Assembly: GCA_019694465.1 (NCBI GenBank) | Contig: JAIBBV010000022.1 | Coordinates: 1 to 50,530, forward strand | DNA length: 50,530 bases | Origin: Oligoflexia bacterium | GTDB lineage: Bacteria; Bdellovibrionota_C; UBA2361; JAFLCA01 | Direction: 5' to 3' | In this document: piece after piece, positions 24,261 through 32,701 of the stretch | Layout of the letters: each line of letters opens with the position of its first letter | Position numbering within the stretch: position 1 is the first letter of the stretch | Program-made: the position numbers and the translations under genes | The notes under the pieces: generated by a model | What the model was told of the DNA's origin: nothing | Seen by the model: only the letters and a program-made list of their open reading frames with translations | The model's database searches: none

Positions 24261-24669
24261 GCCGCATGGAGAATACAGCAATGGTTAGAATTAGTAGAAT
24301 GAGACCAAAAGCAACAATTGTGCCGTGACTGGAAGAGTTAAAGCCTGGCAACCAACTCATTCCATCATCAGACTTAGCTCCTGGATCGTACTTCGGAACC
24401 TCCCCTTTTGGGGTGCGCTTTAAGAGAGCATCATATTTTTTCCGCTGCAGCGGGTCTATTAGTACTTCAAAAGCGTTGGATACCATCTTAAAGATCTCGA
24501 TGTCGCGTGGCTTTGGCGGATCATCGATCAAGTCAGCATAGAAGTTGGAGCTGGGATCATATATGCGCGCGATGTCGCGAAATGCGCGACGTAGATCACT
24601 CTCCGAGGCATTCTGTGGTACGCCAAGGAGTTCATAATAGTTTTTGCGCTTGAATTTATCTAAGTCCAT
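24250..24669 (-). CDS. DnaJ-like protein lacking the HPD motif, membrane-anchored
   Basis: 139 residues. Residues 10-82 follow the J-domain pattern: YYELLGVPQNASESDLRRAF, then RDIARIY, and a last helix ending FEVLIDPLQRKKYDALL. The His-Pro-Asp tripeptide that triggers DnaK ATPase is replaced by D38-P39-S40, so it should not stimulate Hsp70 in the usual way. A Pro/Gly/Lys linker leads to a C-terminal membrane helix (GTIVAFGLILLILTIAVF), giving a tail-anchored form with the J-like domain in the cytoplasm. It overlaps the convergent HAD gene by 11 nt. Confidence 0.85.
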   Translation of the reverse strand: MDLDKFKRKNYYELLGVPQNASESDLRRAFRDIARIYDPSSNFYADLIDDPPKPRDIEIFKMVSNAFEVLIDPLQRKKYDALLKRTPKGEVPKYDPGAKSDDGMSWLPGFNSSSHGTIVAFGLILLILTIAVFSMRPTP

Positions 24670-24850
24670 GTGTGCGCTTTACTCGCGATAGCCTACACCA
24701 AAGCTATAGTGCTCTATTATTTGATGCGTAGAAGTGGCGATATGAGCGGCTCAATTATCAAACAATGTTCACTCAAGTGGGACTTTTAATAGACATGGGC
24801 CTATATACTCGGTATTAGCTTAATTATAGAGAAGTGCTGACGCGCCACAT

Positions 24851-26467
24851 CTAGATTGGCTCTAGGATGTGGTCTTGGAAGCTGTATTTTCGTGGGCAGA
24901 ACTCTTCAAAGCCTGGGCGGTGCGAGACGATTAATACTGTCTTACTGGAAAGGTGCTTTGAGATGAATGCAATTACCCTTTTCTCAGTGAAGGGGTCCAT
25001 GTGTGCAGTTGGCTCATCAATCAAGTACAGCGATCGATCTAGTAGTAACCCGCGCAGTAGATTCAAGCGTTGGCGTTGACCAGCTGAAACTTTGATTCCG
25101 CGTTCTCCAACTCTTGTGTCTAGGCCGTTATCCAGGCTTTGAATCCAAGAGAGCAAATCTAGTTCTTCCAAGCGCGCATTCAGCAACTCATCGCTGAGCT
25201 GGCGTCCCAGCAACAGGTTGTCGCGTAGGCTAATGTTAAATAATTCTGATTCCTGCGCAATTACCACTGTGCTTCCCGACAACTGTTCGTGTGCCGGCTC
25301 CGCATCAATCAGTACTCTTCCCTGCTGGGGTGAAAAGAAGCCGCAAAGAATATGTATAAAAGTGGTCTTGCCCTGTCCCGATTGTCCACTAATAAGTACT
25401 TTGTCGCCAGGCGTGAGGGTAAAGTTTGGCACACGGATTGTTTTACTTTGCCCGCCGTACGTGAAGGCTAGGTCAACACATTCAATCCTATGCCAACTAG
25501 TTGCTGGTGGGCGCGGAGCGCTGGCCTGCAGTTCGCCAGCAATTGCGGTGAGATTCGCGGTGTAGGTGTTTACTTCAAAGAGAGTCTTAAAATTTTCAGA
25601 CAAGCGCTCCACATTGCCTTTGACCATTGAGAAAGTTGCGACAAATAACACGAGCAAAGCGGGCGATGCCCCGTGAAATGCAATCCGTGATAGCATGAAA
25701 ATGATGGTTGTCAGATAAGCACAGCCAAATAGAAAGTGCAGGATAAACCAGCGCGTAGCGTGAAAAGCCTGCACTTTTAGTACTTGCTGATTGGTTGAGT
25801 CAGTCCCTAATTGTAGCTTTTGCTCAGCGAATGTTTGAATGCCGAGCTTTCGAATCGTGAGGATGTTAGTGGCAAAATCGATGTAGCGTTCGCCTAGTGA
25901 GGCACGACGGTGATTAAGCTCCGAAACAAGCGGCACCATTCGAAACGAAAGCCTAGTACTGACTGCCACAAAAACTACAAGTATTCCAAAATTGGTACTG
26001 GCAATAACTGTAGACTCACGTGCTGCAAAAATTAAGAAGAGCAACAAATTCACTGCAGTTCTAGTTAGTCCCCAGAATATTTCAACGCACAGGCCACCTA
26101 AGCCATCTGAGACACTTCCAACTAGGCTGAGTACATATGCTGAATGGTGCGCCAATAGTCTAGTCGCTGGTAGTTGTTCAAGATGGCGGAAATACTTGAG
26201 TCGCAAATGAGACGCAAAGAGGCTAGCGAATGATTCCCCCCACTTTCGAAGCACGTACTGCAGGGGAAGGGAACTTAGATATAATGAAGCGACCAAAATG
26301 CTAAGTGTCAGGAAGTGTTGAGTCGAGAAGTCACTACGAGTGAAATCAGAAAGTGCAACGGGGACAAAAAAGCAAATAATTGAATCGATTAACCCAACCA
26401 ATACAATTAACGCAAAGCGACTTCTAAGATGGTCCAAATTTGAGGAGAGAAGTTTTAACGCTGACAA
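24851..26467 (-). CDS. ABC exporter, fused membrane and ATPase domains
   Basis: 538 residues. Residues 1-315 carry about six membrane helices in the type IV exporter pattern; 325-538 are the nucleotide-binding domain with Walker A GQSGQGKTT (361-369), signature VSAGQRQRL (variant of LSGGQ), Walker B LYLIDEPTAHMD with Glu485, and switch histidine in VSHR. It should work as a homodimer exporting a lipid, peptide or drug-like molecule; nothing identifies the cargo. The start is a TTG with GGAG six bases upstream. It is monocistronic and divergent from the TerB operon, with about 400 nt of structured non-coding DNA between. Confidence 0.9.
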   Translation of the reverse strand: MSALKLLSSNLDHLRSRFALIVLVGLIDSIICFFVPVALSDFTRSDFSTQHFLTLSILVASLYLSSLPLQYVLRKWGESFASLFASHLRLKYFRHLEQLPATRLLAHHSAYVLSLVGSVSDGLGGLCVEIFWGLTRTAVNLLLFLIFAARESTVIASTNFGILVVFVAVSTRLSFRMVPLVSELNHRRASLGERYIDFATNILTIRKLGIQTFAEQKLQLGTDSTNQQVLKVQAFHATRWFILHFLFGCAYLTTIIFMLSRIAFHGASPALLVLFVATFSMVKGNVERLSENFKTLFEVNTYTANLTAIAGELQASAPRPPATSWHRIECVDLAFTYGGQSKTIRVPNFTLTPGDKVLISGQSGQGKTTFIHILCGFFSPQQGRVLIDAEPAHEQLSGSTVVIAQESELFNISLRDNLLLGRQLSDELLNARLEELDLLSWIQSLDNGLDTRVGERGIKVSAGQRQRLNLLRGLLLDRSLYLIDEPTAHMDPFTEKRVIAFISKHLSSKTVLIVSHRPGFEEFCPRKYSFQDHILEPI

Positions 26468-26590
26468 CTATAGCTCCGATGCCAAAGGTGCAAGGTGGTT
26501 GGTAGCAGACTTTACTCAGGATTGCATATCAGACAATGCTTGGATATTGCTCTCAATAGCCCGGGGGGACCCAAGACATGCAACGCAGTT

Positions 26591-26679
26591 AGAGTGCGTA
26601 ACACAATGGCCTAGGCAAACATAACCGGTTCGTATTGCGAGCAAAGCGAACCAATCCGGGTCATTTTGTTAGGCACTCT
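26591..26679. repeat. 89-nt imperfect palindrome resembling an attC site
   Basis: The first and last 22 nt pair at 18 positions, plus two further G-T pairs. Inside, GGTTCG and CGAACC form a second stem around a small TTGCGAGCAA hairpin. The right end carries GTTAGGC, a perfect GTTRRRY core, and the left end GCGTAAC, one mismatch from RYYYAAC, as in the R' and R'' sites of integron attC elements. No integron integrase or cassette-like gene is next to it. A MITE or REP-type palindrome is the other explanation. It lies in the 397-nt gap between the ABC exporter and TerB genes. Confidence 0.65.
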
Positions 26680-26732
26680 TAGCTATAGGTGAGCAGCTTT
26701 TGGCGTGTGTTGAATATATGCTATTGTTCGAT

Positions 26733-26804
26733 GGCAATACGAATTGCTTCGTTGCCGAGGCCAACAACTCACATTGTGAGATTGGTTCTGGACTTGCGAA
26801 GTCC
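26733..26804. other. Cluster of three hairpins upstream of the TerB operon
   Basis: Three inverted repeats follow each other: GGCAA...TTGCC (26733-26756), CTCACATTGTGAG (26768-26780, extended by CCA/TGG outside), and GGACTT-GCG-AAGTCC (26790-26804). They end 60 nt before the TerB start. They could form a structured 5' leader or a small RNA. The remainder of the 26468-26864 gap apart from the 26591-26679 palindrome shows nothing else. Confidence 0.4.
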
Positions 26805-26864
26805 AATAATTTGGACTCGTAGTACGGAGCTGCCCCGTTCTTCTGTATTTATGAGACCGCTTCT

Positions 26865-27332
26865 ATGCTCAAAAAGCTATTACAAGTGTTCGGCGGAAAA
26901 AAATCAGATTCGCTCAAGCTCGATAAAGTAGGCAACTCACTGTCTTTGGATCTTCAAACTGCCATTGCTGTTATTCTAGTAGAAGTGGCTAGTGCAGATA
27001 AGGGCATCGATCCCAAAGAGGCAGATGCTGTATGCGCGCTAATGCAAGAAGAATTAGGGCTGCCCGAGGATGAACTTCCAGCGTTGATACAAACCGCTAT
27101 CAGTGCTCGGAAGGAGCAAGGCAAAATCGACAGCTTCGTTAAAAGTATTAATGAGTCTTTTCATGACGGGCAGCGCCAAAGACTATTCGGCTTGCTCTGG
27201 AAAGTTGTTATAGCTGACGGCAAAGTTGAGAAATTTGAGCAGAGGTTTGCGGTTCAAATGCGTAATAGGCTACAGCTAAGCGAGGAGCAGGCTGAGGCTG
27301 CCCGCAGATTAGCTGAGCAAGGAGGATTATAA
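26865..27332 (+). CDS. TerB-like (tellurite-resistance-type) helical protein
   Basis: 155 residues, all helical. After a short basic N terminus with FGGKK, the core follows the TerB pattern: an acidic stretch EVASADKGIDPKEADAVCAL and a second matching stretch KVVIADGKVEKFEQRFAVQM, the two repeats carrying the conserved Asp residues (AD.G..). TerB-like proteins are found in many contexts, and tellurite resistance cannot be inferred from one gene. It is the first gene of a tight operon with RidA, KdsB and a histidine phosphatase. The ATG is the first one in frame; it has no clear ribosome binding site. Confidence 0.85.
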   Translation: MLKKLLQVFGGKKSDSLKLDKVGNSLSLDLQTAIAVILVEVASADKGIDPKEADAVCALMQEELGLPEDELPALIQTAISARKEQGKIDSFVKSINESFHDGQRQRLFGLLWKVVIADGKVEKFEQRFAVQMRNRLQLSEEQAEAARRLAEQGGL

Positions 27333-27333
27333 T

Positions 27334-27771
27334 ATGGTTATAGAGCGCTATAACATAGCATCTGGCTCGCCGTGGGAGCCTCTCCGTGGATATTCACGTG
27401 CTGTACTGGCAGGAGATCATCTATTCATATCTGGAACGACCGCAGTTGATGCACGTGGAGAAGTATTCGCCCCTGGTGATGCATACCAGCAAACGAAGTA
27501 CATATTAAATAAAGTTCGCGATATTCTTGAGTGCGCGCGCTTCTCGATCAGTGATGTTGTTCGCACACGATTATTTGTGACCAACATGGCGCATTGGGAC
27601 GACTATGCGCGTGCCCATCGAGAAGTTTTTGAAACCATACGTCCAGCTAGCTCGATTGTGCAAGTTTCTAAACTGGTGGATCCGCGGCTGATGATTGAAA
27701 TGGAAGTAGATGCTCTGCGTGGTTGTGAAATAGTCGACAACTGGAACGTTAAGTATCAGAGGTCCGCGTAA
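27334..27771 (+). CDS. RidA/YjgF family protein
   Basis: 145 residues, one base after the TerB stop, with GGAGGA seven bases before its ATG. RidA proteins hydrolyse reactive enamines and imines formed by PLP enzymes. The fold is recognisable from DHLFISGTTAVD, TKYILNKVRDILECA, and VRTRLFVTNMAHWDDY with the conserved Arg of the active site, ending MIEMEVDAL with the conserved Glu. The C-terminal extension of about 17 residues is slightly longer than usual. Nothing links it mechanistically to CMP-Kdo synthesis. Confidence 0.93.
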   Translation: MVIERYNIASGSPWEPLRGYSRAVLAGDHLFISGTTAVDARGEVFAPGDAYQQTKYILNKVRDILECARFSISDVVRTRLFVTNMAHWDDYARAHREVFETIRPASSIVQVSKLVDPRLMIEMEVDALRGCEIVDNWNVKYQRSA

Positions 27772-27773
27772 GA

Positions 27774-28559
27774 GTGAGCAACATAGTCGTCATTCCATGT
27801 CGTTACGGCTCTTCGCGGTTTCCTGGAAAGCCTTTAGCATTAATTGCCGGAAAGTCACTAATCGAGCGAGTGTGGCTTTTAGCGAAGAGCGTGCCTGAAG
27901 TTGATCGGATTATTATTGCCACCGATGATGAGCGCATTAGGGCTGCGGCCAAAGGGTTTGGCGCTGAAGTATTTATGACGCCGGTTGAGTGCCGGAATGG
28001 TTCCGAACGCGTGCATGCAGTGTTATCGCAGTTAGCTGGCCCTGCACCGCAGGTGGTGGTGAATTTACAGGGCGATGCCGTATTGACGCCGCCTTGGATT
28101 ATTGGAGATCTCGTACGTTGCCTGCTCAATACGCCGACTGTCGGAGTTGCCACTGCGGCTGTTCGGTTGAGCCAGGCTCAGCTTGATGAGATTAAGTCAG
28201 TACACTCAGCAGGAGAAGCTGGTGGTACCTTTGTTACATTCAACAACGTCGGTGATGCACTGTACTTTTCTAAAAACCAAATTCCTGCTTTGCGAGAGGG
28301 CACGGCGGATGAGTACGCTGTGTATCGCCATATTGGTATCTACGCTTACCGCCCGGAGCTTCTTGCGCGTTATTTAGGGCTGGTCCCGGGAGCTCTGGAG
28401 CAGACTGAACAGTTGGAGCAGCTAAGATTTCTAGAGCATGGCATCCCACTGAGAGTGGTGATTGTCGACTATCGCGGACGCACGCATGGTTCAATCGATA
28501 GGCCAAGTGATGTAGCGACGGTAGAGAAGATTATCAAGCGCGAGGGCGAATTGGCATAA
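27774..28559 (+). CDS. kdsB: 3-deoxy-manno-octulosonate cytidylyltransferase (CMP-Kdo synthetase)
   Basis: 261 residues, normal size, starting with GTG two bases after the RidA stop. It activates Kdo with CTP for LPS inner-core assembly in the cytoplasm. Motifs are VIPCRYGSSRFPGKPL at the nucleotide-binding N terminus, DRIIIATDDERI, RNGSERV, NLQGDAVLTPPWII with the catalytic Asp, and EYAVYRHIGIYAYRPELLARY. Its presence shows an outer membrane with LPS. Kdo-8-phosphate synthase and phosphatase are not in the window. The next gene follows after 2 nt. Confidence 0.94.
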   Translation: MSNIVVIPCRYGSSRFPGKPLALIAGKSLIERVWLLAKSVPEVDRIIIATDDERIRAAAKGFGAEVFMTPVECRNGSERVHAVLSQLAGPAPQVVVNLQGDAVLTPPWIIGDLVRCLLNTPTVGVATAAVRLSQAQLDEIKSVHSAGEAGGTFVTFNNVGDALYFSKNQIPALREGTADEYAVYRHIGIYAYRPELLARYLGLVPGALEQTEQLEQLRFLEHGIPLRVVIVDYRGRTHGSIDRPSDVATVEKIIKREGELA

Positions 28560-28561
28560 GC

Positions 28562-29200
28562 ATGAAGCTAGTTCTTGTTAGGCATGGAGATACATTTGCA
28601 CCCGGCGACAAGGTTGTTTGGGTGGGCCGAGCGCAAGACTTGGCTTTAGTTGAAAGCGGTCGCCTTCAAGCAAGCCAAGTCGGCCAGATGCTCAGGGACT
28701 GTGGATATCGGCCGAGCGCGATTTATGCAGCACCGCTTAAGCGTACACGCGAGTTTGCAAAAATACTTGGCGAAACGGCAGCGCCTAGGCTCCAAATAAC
28801 TACTGACGAGCGCCTATATGAATTGGACTACGGAGCCTGGGGCGGGCTTAGCTCGGATGAGGTACGTGCTCATTTTGGCAACGCGCTTGTCGATGCCTGG
28901 GAAAAGGAAGGCAAATGGCCTGAGGCTTGTAAGTGGGGCGAATCAGAGCAAGCCGTGTTGAAACGCCTAACTAGTTTCCTAGTTGAGCTTGAAGGGCATA
29001 GTTACGCTGACCCGGTAGTGCTTGTTACGAGCAATGGAATTTTACGCTTTTTCCTGAAAATTTGCGCGGAAGCCGAGTATTCGCGGCGCTTGCGCGAGGG
29101 TAAACTTAAAGTTAGGACCGGCGCAATTTGTATTCTCGACATTGGTCGCAGCACGACCGTGTTAGACTGGGATAGGCGACCGGGGGATAGGGTGCTCTAA
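28562..29200 (+). CDS. Histidine phosphatase superfamily protein with an Asn in place of the second His
   Basis: 212 residues. The phosphohistidine motif is VLVRHGDT (R7-H8-G9), the second Arg is in LKRTREFA, and the acid is in DERLYELDYGAWGG. The usual second histidine (SHG) is replaced: the strand reads VVLVTSNGILRFF, with Asn158. That would weaken or change catalysis, although similar variants are known in the superfamily. It follows kdsB by 2 nt, so a role in handling a Kdo or other sugar phosphate is possible, unproved. The hairpin at 29281-29314 probably ends the operon. Confidence 0.86.
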   Translation: MKLVLVRHGDTFAPGDKVVWVGRAQDLALVESGRLQASQVGQMLRDCGYRPSAIYAAPLKRTREFAKILGETAAPRLQITTDERLYELDYGAWGGLSSDEVRAHFGNALVDAWEKEGKWPEACKWGESEQAVLKRLTSFLVELEGHSYADPVVLVTSNGILRFFLKICAEAEYSRRLREGKLKVRTGAICILDIGRSTTVLDWDRRPGDRVL

Positions 29201-29280
29201 GTCAACATTGTCTCGTATTGTGAAGTGTAGGCAGAAGCAATTCACGACCTAGATTCTCTCCATCCTGAGCATGCTCCAAG

Positions 29281-29314
29281 CTAAGTCTCGCGCGAAACCA
29301 GCGCGAGGACTTAG
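29281..29314. terminator. Hairpin after the kdsB operon
   Basis: CTAAGTCTCGCGC and GCGCGAGGACTTAG form a 13-bp stem with one bulged G around a 7-nt loop. There is no T tract. It lies 80 nt after the phosphatase stop and 57 nt before the end of the convergent gene, so it could serve both. Confidence 0.5.
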
Positions 29315-29370
29315 CGTCGCATCGCGGACTTACACTCTCGCTTCAGTCCGCCTTAACTTGGGTGGAGTTG

Positions 29371-30081
29371 CTAGACGTCGTCCTCCCGCATTCTATCCAA
29401 ATACTCGTTTAAGCGGTAAAGCGCAGGCTCAAAAGCTCGTCGAAATGCAAATTTTACAGAGTCCAAATCTCCATCTGCAGCAAGCGCAGCAGATAAACCA
29501 TCTAAAAGCCCGTTGATAAGCATATAGCGTGGCCGAGCTGCGCGGACTTGCTCCAATTTTAAAGTGCTGTGGGCATTGTCATCAGTTATTTCGGAGAGTG
29601 GAACTGAGAGTCCAAGTCTTTTTGCAGAATCCGCGAGCGCAGAGGTAGGCTCGGTATTTTTGCATTCTAGGTAAGAATAAATTACCCCGGCTAGATAATC
29701 GCCTCTTTCTAAAGCAGCATGTAGGTCTTTTGATGTTAGAAGGGCCACTTCTTCATTAGTTATAAAGTCTAGGCGTCTCAAATCCGTTAGCGCCGCTCTA
29801 ACAGGCCACATCGCTCCATGGGCGCAAGTAATTCTGGTGTGACGGTCTAAGTCTGAACAGATGGACCCGTAATCGCCATTTTGACGTATTTCGTGTCTAA
29901 ACCCGCAGGGAGCAAGTTCGACCAAAGATAAATTGCTACTCAGCTGCGTAAGTACTTTGCGCAACTGTGCTATGTCCTGATGTGCTTCAACTTCCGCCAA
30001 GTCTTGCGGGGGAACCGCAAAAGGCGTGGCTCGGGAAAACTCAGCTTCGAGCCTTATAAATCGTTCAGGAGACAGTGCCAT
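29371..30081 (-). CDS. Unknown soluble protein
   Basis: 236 residues from the ATG at 30081; a TTG three codons earlier is possible. I do not recognise it. It has no signal peptide or membrane segment and looks mostly helical, with a Cys-rich centre (ICSDLDRHTRITCAHG) that includes two Cys and two His. A long helix near the end is followed by an acidic tail (RMREDDV). It is convergent with the kdsB operon and has a 369-nt gene-free region upstream that should carry its promoter. Confidence 0.6.
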   Translation of the reverse strand: MALSPERFIRLEAEFSRATPFAVPPQDLAEVEAHQDIAQLRKVLTQLSSNLSLVELAPCGFRHEIRQNGDYGSICSDLDRHTRITCAHGAMWPVRAALTDLRRLDFITNEEVALLTSKDLHAALERGDYLAGVIYSYLECKNTEPTSALADSAKRLGLSVPLSEITDDNAHSTLKLEQVRAARPRYMLINGLLDGLSAALAADGDLDSVKFAFRRAFEPALYRLNEYLDRMREDDV

Positions 30082-30450
30082 ACAACCCAATTACCTACAC
30101 ACTTGAAGCACCCGAAAATAGAGCAAGCTACTTCATGTTAACCGCTTCGCCCACATGCAAAGAAATTTCGGTTACTGGTGCTACGGCATTAAGCCAGACG
30201 TACAATTCACAAAGCTTGTTATGCTAGCTTTCATAATAAAATTTCGTACCTTAAATAGTCAATAATATCAATGCGCTATCTGAGTAGACCTGTTGGCTCA
30301 CAGTTCTAGCGCTCCATGTCCAAGGCTGAGGGGGCAAATCAAGGTGAGCCCCTGCAATGCCTGCGCTAACAAGATTAGCGGCCCTAGGTATGCTAATGTT
30401 TCTGTTCATCTTCTAAGTTGCACGTGAGTTATTGGAAGCACAACATTCTC
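30082..30450. other. Gene-free region with two small hairpins
   Basis: No gene is supported here. Two short stems are visible near the right end, before the exported-protein gene: GGGGC...GCCCC (30331-30352) and CGCTAA-caaga-TTAGCG (30364-30380). They could be part of a 5' leader. Divergent promoters for the flanking genes should lie in this region but I cannot point to them. Confidence 0.4.
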
Positions 30451-32433
30451 ATGAAACGGTACCTTTTTAGTATATTGCTAATCGCATGCATGGCCTGGCC
30501 GATCTTAAGTGAGGCTGCGCCAAGTAAGTCTGGAACATTAGCTGGACTGGAGCTAGTCACACAGAATCTCCTAAGTGAAGCCCGCAATTTCATTCACGCC
30601 TACCTATCGATTGCCGCCGGGCTTTCGATTAGCCCGGAGCAGGCCGCTAATGCCAAGCAAAAGCTCGAGCAAAAATCAGACGAAATTTTGGGGCTACTTG
30701 AACAGGCACATCAAGAGCTCAATCAGGCTGGCACTGAAGAGAGTCAGGCCTCAGCAAAGCTGATTGCTTTAGTTGATCTGCAGATGCTGCGCTCCGCGCT
30801 GCAGAATACTCAGCCTAATATATTTGGCCAAGCATGCTTGCCCGGTTCAAATTCAACGCTTTGCATCGGTGGGAGCTGGCAACGCAGGCGCGAAACAATG
30901 AGAGTAGTGCTCGCAAGTGAAGCAGCTTTCCTTCAGGATCTTGGTGGAACGGTAGATGGAGTTGGTGCGATGGTCAGATCCATTGCAGCTGACCTATCGC
31001 TTGCTGCTGCTGGCGATCAGCAAGTTTTAGTGTTTGGATCGCAGTATCTACTCGATAAAGCTACGCTTAATCTCCAGGGCGCTACAGTCGCACTTAATTC
31101 GGTATCAGCGGCTCTTGATGGATATAACGTTCAAGGATTACAGGCTTCACTCTCATTCCCGTGTAACCAAGCAGGACTAGTTCAGAGCTTGTCGGGGCAA
31201 CTTTCAGGTCTTGATGGTGCTGCGCAAAGTGCAGGGTCATTTAGTGAGTTTGTATCGGGCGCGCTTGTGCAAGCTTATGAGCAATACGACGGGGTGGGGG
31301 GTACGCCTGGATATCTGACACTATGGAACAACTGTATCTCTGCGCGTGAGCAGGATCGTGATTCGTTACTTGGGCAGAGAGATGCTGCGCTGGCCGCATC
31401 ACAGCTTGCTCTAGCCTTACAGTTAGACTCTGATTTAAGAATAGTGGACGAAGAGCTGAATCGTTTGAATAGAGAACGTGAAGTTCTAACATTACGGCGA
31501 GCAGTGATTACTCGATTGGAAGAAGCCGCCAACTGGCAGTATGAGTCTGGTGTAGATGAAGTATCTTGGCGTGCGGCAGTGCACGCCTTTTCGCAGGACA
31601 TAGTTTCGATTTTGCCAGCGGCGCGTAGAGTGTTGTCAGCTGGAATTGCATTGAATTCGGCTGCTATGGGAGAGGTTGCGCAGCTCAAACAAAGTCCTAC
31701 ATCGGATTTTGCCAAATATGCTGGTTTCCGTGCGGCAAGAGTTAGCTCCATAGCTTTCGATGGATTTGCACGTGTAACTGCAGGGGTTACATCTATAGCT
31801 GATGTACTGCAGTTATTTTTTGACATGCTTGTGCAAGCGTCCAGTGAAACGCAAGTTGATCAGGCGCTTTGGGGAACTTTATTTAGTCAGCTTGGTAACT
31901 CATTTTCGATTGAGATAGCTCAGCTTACCACAGACTTGCTGGCACTAGTGCTGCAGACAGCAGCAGATGCGTTGGTGGTTAGGCAGTTACAGACCCAGTT
32001 TGATGAAGTGCAGTCTAAACTTTTTTCGTTTGAGGATAAGAAAGCCCAATTTGAAACGGGACGAATATCATTTGTTCAGCTGTTGGGGGCACAAAAATCT
32101 AATCCACTCTTGCTCAGTTTGTATGGACGCTTTCGTGCGCAGCTGAGCTTAAACGGAAAGACTACTAAGTATGTTGCTGGACTGAACCAAACTCTTGCGA
32201 AGAAGTCTAGCGCGTATGCACTTGGAGCTCCCTCTAAGCTGAAGAAATTACAATGCTCAAAGAAGTACGGACTTTGCTCTAATGCAGTAGTTTACAATGC
32301 GCTGCAGTTGCGGAAAAAGTTCAAAGTGTTGCCAGAGTTAGAGATCGCTAGTACTACCCTATTTGGAGGCGCAAGAATAACACAGGAGCTTGCGCTGCTG
32401 ATTGACCTGCGCAAAGGACTAGTTGAGAACTAG
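30451..32433 (+). CDS. Large exported protein of unknown function
   Basis: 660 residues from the ATG at 30451; a TTG 11 codons upstream is possible. A signal peptide (MKRYLFSILLIACMAWPILSEA) predicts export. The mature chain is almost all helical with long leucine/alanine heptads (about 55-105 and 320-360, the latter highly charged: NRLNREREVLTLRRAV), suggesting coiled coils. Cys residues occur in the loops FGQACLPGSNSTLCIGG and in LKKLQCSKKYGLCSN, consistent with disulfides in the periplasm. I recognise no domain. The next gene, a periplasmic di-haem cytochrome, follows after 268 nt on the same strand, which may or may not be meaningful. Confidence 0.75.
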   Translation: MKRYLFSILLIACMAWPILSEAAPSKSGTLAGLELVTQNLLSEARNFIHAYLSIAAGLSISPEQAANAKQKLEQKSDEILGLLEQAHQELNQAGTEESQASAKLIALVDLQMLRSALQNTQPNIFGQACLPGSNSTLCIGGSWQRRRETMRVVLASEAAFLQDLGGTVDGVGAMVRSIAADLSLAAAGDQQVLVFGSQYLLDKATLNLQGATVALNSVSAALDGYNVQGLQASLSFPCNQAGLVQSLSGQLSGLDGAAQSAGSFSEFVSGALVQAYEQYDGVGGTPGYLTLWNNCISAREQDRDSLLGQRDAALAASQLALALQLDSDLRIVDEELNRLNREREVLTLRRAVITRLEEAANWQYESGVDEVSWRAAVHAFSQDIVSILPAARRVLSAGIALNSAAMGEVAQLKQSPTSDFAKYAGFRAARVSSIAFDGFARVTAGVTSIADVLQLFFDMLVQASSETQVDQALWGTLFSQLGNSFSIEIAQLTTDLLALVLQTAADALVVRQLQTQFDEVQSKLFSFEDKKAQFETGRISFVQLLGAQKSNPLLLSLYGRFRAQLSLNGKTTKYVAGLNQTLAKKSSAYALGAPSKLKKLQCSKKYGLCSNAVVYNALQLRKKFKVLPELEIASTTLFGGARITQELALLIDLRKGLVEN

Positions 32434-32603
32434 GGAATAGAGCAGTTCTAATTGATAATCACAAAGATCCTCAAGATGAGGTCGGTTGCTAAAAGCGAGC
32501 CAGCTTCTTTGTATTTAGCAAGCCTACATCGCCTGATACGGGACACATTGAGCAGGCTTCAGTAGTCTCAAAAACAAGCAATCATTACGATGGGTTAGTC
32601 TAT

Positions 32604-32622
32604 ACTGGGAATAGTTCCCAGT
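32604..32622. promoter_or_regulatory. Perfect 8-3-8 palindrome upstream of the di-haem protein
   Basis: ACTGGGAA-TAG-TTCCCAGT lies 80 nt before the ATG at 32702, overlapping a possible -10 (TATACT, 32601-32606). Its 8-3-8 geometry equals that of the site at 13483-13501, but the sequence differs. A second, smaller hairpin (CAGCC-GTTTT-GGCTG) follows at 32633-32647. It may be an operator or an mRNA leader hairpin. Confidence 0.45.
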
Positions 32623-32701
32623 TCAAGATTTTCAGCCGTTTTGGCTGGCAGGGAGCTTGCATTGAGCGCTATGTGCGGGTGTGCCCTTTGGGAGAGGTTT
32701 T

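Noticed and set aside
26689..26931. Plus-strand 80-codon frame
   Set aside because: It overlaps the TerB gene in another frame and crosses the hairpin cluster; it has no ribosome binding site.
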